From Synergistes sp. (GTDB lineage Bacteria > Synergistota > Synergistia > Synergistales > Synergistaceae), in NCBI GenBank assembly GCA_016288355.1, contig JAEEYY010000077.1, forward strand, positions 1-8,439: a DNA stretch of 8,439 nucleotides. The letters are read 5' to 3'. The notes beneath the pieces were generated by a model. It did no database searches. It was not told the DNA's origin and saw only the letters and a list, made by a program, of their open reading frames with translations. Shown piece after piece: positions 6,279 through 8,439 of the stretch. The position numbers and the translations under genes are program-made. Position 1 is the first letter of the stretch. Each line of letters opens with the position of its first letter.

Positions 6279-6887
6279 TTATCTGCGGTTTTCCAAATAT
6301 GCTTCGATAGTCGCCACTGCGCCGTCGATTCCGATTTTGTCGGTATTTATGCAAATATCATAGTCTTCCATGCGGCCCCATTTTTTATCGGTGTAAAATT
6401 CATGGTATTTGGCGCGTTTTTTATCGACGTCTATAACTCGCTTTTTGATCTCTTCCCTTGTAAAATCAAGACCCTCCGGGATCATGGACATCTTCCTGCT
6501 GACGCGCGCGTCGAGACTCCCGTATATGAAGCAGTTGACGGGGTCCATATGGCGCAGTATGTAGTCGGCGCAGCGGCCCACTACGACGCACGGACCGCGC
6601 TCTGCAAGGCTCCTTATAAGTTTGGACTGTCCTTTGTATATAAGATCCGACGGCAGATCCTGATAGAATACCGGCATAGAAAATCCCGGCATGACCGGAC
6701 ATATCGGAGGAGAACACTTTTCCTCGTTGGCTTCGATGAAGTCAGCGTTGTATTTCCCGTCCTTGGCCAGCATATCCACTAATTCTTTGTCATAAAACTT
6801 TATGCCGAGATTCTTTGCAAGCCTCAAACCCACTTCGTGCCCGCCGCTTCCGAACTGTCTGCTTATCGTTATGATCCTGTTGGCCAT
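6279..6887 (-). CDS. Cytidylate kinase-like family protein
   Basis: This 202-residue protein matches the cytidylate kinase-like family (AAK-type P-loop NMP kinase fold), whose exact substrate is generally unproven. The N-terminal TISRQFGSGGHEVG (residues 7-20) is the family's altered P-loop, in which the classic GK[ST] is replaced by GGHE. GPCVVVGRCADYIL (98-111) is the second conserved block, a Lys/Arg-rich lid segment (KKRAKYHEFYTDKKWG) spans about 156-171, and YDICINTDKIGID (176-188) is the C-terminal signature. It is cytoplasmic. The ATG at 6887 is preceded by GGAAGGA with five bases between, and by a consensus -10 further up. It is the first gene of the operon with rlmN, 34 bases ahead of it. 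It is probably not the housekeeping cmk, which carries a normal Walker A motif and would be encoded elsewhere; that last point is inference. Confidence 0.88.
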   Translation of the reverse strand: MANRIITISRQFGSGGHEVGLRLAKNLGIKFYDKELVDMLAKDGKYNADFIEANEEKCSPPICPVMPGFSMPVFYQDLPSDLIYKGQSKLIRSLAERGPCVVVGRCADYILRHMDPVNCFIYGSLDARVSRKMSMIPEGLDFTREEIKKRVIDVDKKRAKYHEFYTDKKWGRMEDYDICINTDKIGIDGAVATIEAYLENRR

Positions 6888-6923
6888 ACCCGTCCTTCCT
6901 TTCTTTGCCGCTGTTTTGAGATT

Positions 6924-6952
6924 ATTATACCTTGAATTATGACCGAAATAAA
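6924..6952 (-). promoter_or_regulatory. Promoter of the cytidylate kinase-like/rlmN/membrane protein operon
   Basis: A perfect TATAAT (6924-6929, - strand) is paired at 17 bp with a weak -35 (TTTATT, 6947-6952, 3/6) in AT-rich DNA. The predicted start near 6917 gives a leader of about 30 bases carrying the GGAAGGA ribosome site of the first gene. No other convincing promoter was seen within the operon. Confidence 0.6.
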
Positions 6953-6978
6953 AAGCACAGGATAATTATTCTGAAATA

Positions 6979-7010
6979 TGCAGAGCCGGGGCGTCAAACA
7001 GCGCTCTGCA
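6979..7010 (-). terminator. Candidate hairpin terminator downstream of UDP-glucose dehydrogenase gene
   Basis: TGCAGAGC (6979-6986) and GCTCTGCA (7003-7010) form a perfect 8-bp stem around a 16-base loop. Read on the - strand it is followed by TATTTCAGAATAATT, which is AT-rich but has no long T-run, so it is a modest intrinsic terminator candidate. It separates the dehydrogenase gene from the next promoter. Confidence 0.4.
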
Positions 7011-7030
7011 AGCCGGTATTCCCGTTCCGG

Positions 7031-7052
7031 CGGCGCGCTTAAGCGCAGGCCG
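7031..7052. repeat. GC-rich palindrome between ugd stop and operon promoter
   Basis: GCGCTTAAGCGC (7035-7046) is a perfect 12-bp palindrome, and flanking CGGC (7031-7034) and GCCG (7049-7052) can extend the stem across a 2-base bulge. It lies 18 bases past the dehydrogenase stop. No T-run follows on either strand, so its role is unknown; a transcript 3'-end structure is the simplest reading. Confidence 0.45.
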
Positions 7053-7070
7053 CATCACTCCGGCCCCCGC

Positions 7071-8439
7071 TCAGCGTATGCTTTTAGGCGTCATATTCCT
7101 GCCGATGCAGTAGTACTCGAAGCCAAGCGCTTTCAGCCTGCCGGGGCTGTATATATTGCGTCCGTCAAATATGATCTTCCTTTTCATAATACAGCCGAGA
7201 GCTTCCCAGTCGGCTTCGACAAATTCAGGCCATTCCGTTGTTATCACGGCGCAGTCGGCTCCCGAAAGCAGCGCCCTTATGTCTGCTGCGTATTCCACAA
7301 CAGGAGGCAGCAGCTTTTTTGCCTCGTTCATCGCTATCGGGTCATAGGCGCGCACCGAAGCGCCGCAGCCGAGAAGCCCCTGAATCAGTGTGATCGACGG
7401 AGCTTCCCTCATATCATCGGTACCGGGCTTGAACGCAAGCCCCATGACCGCAGCCGTGACGCCGTCGATACCGGCGCCGAAACGGTCGCGGATCATCATA
7501 TGGAGCATCTGCTTCTGTCTGCGGTTTACCTTGTCGACAGCGGACGCCATCGTCATATCCAGCCCCTGTCTTTCGCCTATACGGCAGAGCGCCTGCACAT
7601 CCTTCGGGAAACACGAGCCTCCGTAGCCGCAGCCCGCATTCAGGAAAAAGCTGCCTATCCTGCGGTCTGACGCGACGCCTTCCTTCACCGCCGTCACGTC
7701 GCCCCCGACCCTGTCGCAGAGCTGCGCTATCTCGTTCATAAAGCTGATGCGGGCGGCAAGCATCGTGTTGGCGGCATATTTCGTTATCTCGGCAGAGACA
7801 GGATCCATAAATATTATCCGCTTTTCATCTGCGAAAGGAAGATAAAGCTCCCGCATCACCGCGCGCGCGGCCTCGCTTGACGCGCCTATCACTATGCGGT
7901 CCGGGTGAAGGCAGTCCTCTACGGCCATGCCCTCTTTAAGGAACTCCGGGTTGGAGAGCACTTCTATGTTTATGCCCTCCAGCCCCCGTTCCCTCAGATG
8001 ATTGTTTATGCGGCGGCACAGAAGAGTACCGGTGCCGACCGGCACCGTTGACTTTACAACGATGAAACAGGAACGGGAGAGCGACGAGGCTATGCTGTCG
8101 ACCGCGGCAAGCACCTGCGCAAGATCAGCCCGGCCGTCGCAGGCTGGAGGCGTCCCCACCGCGATAAAAAAGAGCTTCGTGCCCTCTGCTCCGTCCATGA
8201 TATCCGTCGAAAAAGAAAGACGCCCGGCACGCACGTTTTTATCTATGAGCATGCCGAGCCCCTGCTCATAGATCGGGCATACGCCGCTTTTCAGATTCTC
8301 TATTCGCTCTTCATCGATATCCACACAGCAGACGGTATCGCCCTTTTCGGCAAAGCACTTTCCGGTAACATTTCCGACATTGCCCGTGCCCACGACGCAG
8401 AGCTGCTTTTGCTTTTGCGTTCTCCCGAAGAGGTCAGAC
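7071..8439 (-). CDS. ugd: UDP-glucose 6-dehydrogenase (5' partial, runs off the window)
   Basis: This enzyme oxidises UDP-glucose to UDP-glucuronate with two NAD+, feeding capsule, exopolysaccharide or LPS sugar synthesis in the cytoplasm. Numbering from the in-frame GTG at 8393, the NAD-binding GTGNVG is residues 2-7 (the usual Tyr is Asn). VVKSTVPVGTG (112-122), the LSNPEFLKEG substrate loop (146-155), Lys205 of ITKYAANTMLAAR, and catalytic Cys261 in GGSCFPKD are all present, as is the third-domain AFKPGTDDMREAPS (320-333). The GTG cannot be the start, because it would cut off the first strand of the Rossmann fold (LCVVGTG). The frame stays open to base 8439 with no ATG, GTG or TTG before that strand, so the start lies outside and at least 12 extra residues (SDLFGRTQKQKQ) precede the normal N-terminus. 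UDP-mannose- or UDP-ManNAc-type dehydrogenases are related alternatives, but the loop motifs favour UDP-glucose. Confidence 0.92.
   Translation of the reverse strand, partial: SDLFGRTQKQKQLCVVGTGNVGNVTGKCFAEKGDTVCCVDIDEERIENLKSGVCPIYEQGLGMLIDKNVRAGRLSFSTDIMDGAEGTKLFFIAVGTPPACDGRADLAQVLAAVDSIASSLSRSCFIVVKSTVPVGTGTLLCRRINNHLRERGLEGINIEVLSNPEFLKEGMAVEDCLHPDRIVIGASSEAARAVMRELYLPFADEKRIIFMDPVSAEITKYAANTMLAARISFMNEIAQLCDRVGGDVTAVKEGVASDRRIGSFFLNAGCGYGGSCFPKDVQALCRIGERQGLDMTMASAVDKVNRRQKQMLHMMIRDRFGAGIDGVTAAVMGLAFKPGTDDMREAPSITLIQGLLGCGASVRAYDPIAMNEAKKLLPPVVEYAADIRALLSGADCAVITTEWPEFVEADWEALGCIMKRKIIFDGRNIYSPGRLKALGFEYYCIGRNMTPKSIR

Noticed and set aside
6978..7670. A 230-codon + strand open frame over the ugd 3' end and gap.
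   Set aside because: It is antisense to conserved ugd motifs including the catalytic Cys segment, and its Arg/His/Ala-rich translation resembles no family.
8391..8393. GTG as the start of UDP-glucose dehydrogenase.
   Set aside because: It would remove the first beta strand of the NAD-binding fold (LCVV before GTGNVG), and the frame is open further upstream.
1..8439. A mobile element, CRISPR array, defence island or tRNA in the window.
   Set aside because: No spaced direct repeats, transposase or integrase motifs, terminal inverted repeats or tRNA-like cloverleaf were seen; all substantial genes are metabolic, transport or RNA-modification genes.

Overview
The window is a moderately GC-rich bacterial chromosome segment (mid-50s % GC by eye) with compact gene packing. 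It carries six protein-coding genes: two on the + strand at the left and four on the - strand at the right. Short AT-rich intergenic regions hold recognisable promoters. An adenosylcobalamin-dependent (class II) ribonucleotide reductase, a lone Asp/Glu racemase-family enzyme and a Trk-type cation transporter fit an anaerobic, amino-acid-using bacterium. My best guess is Synergistota (Cloacibacillus/Synergistes-like) or an anaerobic Firmicute. That guess is inference from gene content and protein style; there is no rRNA or marker gene to settle it.

Left part (+ strand). The window opens inside a trkH-like K+ uptake subunit gene (2-1156; its 5' end lies outside). A 182-base intergenic region follows, with two NrdR boxes exactly 31 bp apart (1189-1204 and 1220-1235) and an extended -10 promoter. 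It drives nrdJ, the B12-dependent ribonucleotide reductase (1339-3051). A strong GC-rich hairpin terminator (3067-3100) closes this unit. The nrdJ product keeps its active-site residues but ends before the C-terminal cysteine-bearing region that class II enzymes normally use for re-reduction.

Middle part (- strand). An Asp/Glu/hydantoin racemase-family gene (3144-3893) stands alone, behind its own near-consensus promoter and a very AT-rich upstream stretch with an imperfect palindrome. To its right is a three-gene operon read leftward from a promoter at about 6924-6952: a cytidylate kinase-like gene (6279-6887), rlmN (4616-6244), and a small two-helix membrane protein (4245-4619) whose ATG overlaps the rlmN stop in an ATGA junction. 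RlmN has an unusual ~190-residue basic, Gly/Arg/Lys-rich, apparently disordered tail. The coupled membrane protein has an acidic C-terminus, so this pair is the most interesting part of the window.

Right part (- strand). A UDP-glucose 6-dehydrogenase gene (7071-8439) runs off the window edge with no start codon visible. It is followed by hairpin-forming sequence before the operon promoter. I see no rRNA, tRNA, CRISPR, insertion sequence or phage gene, and nothing that by itself amounts to a new defence or mobile system.
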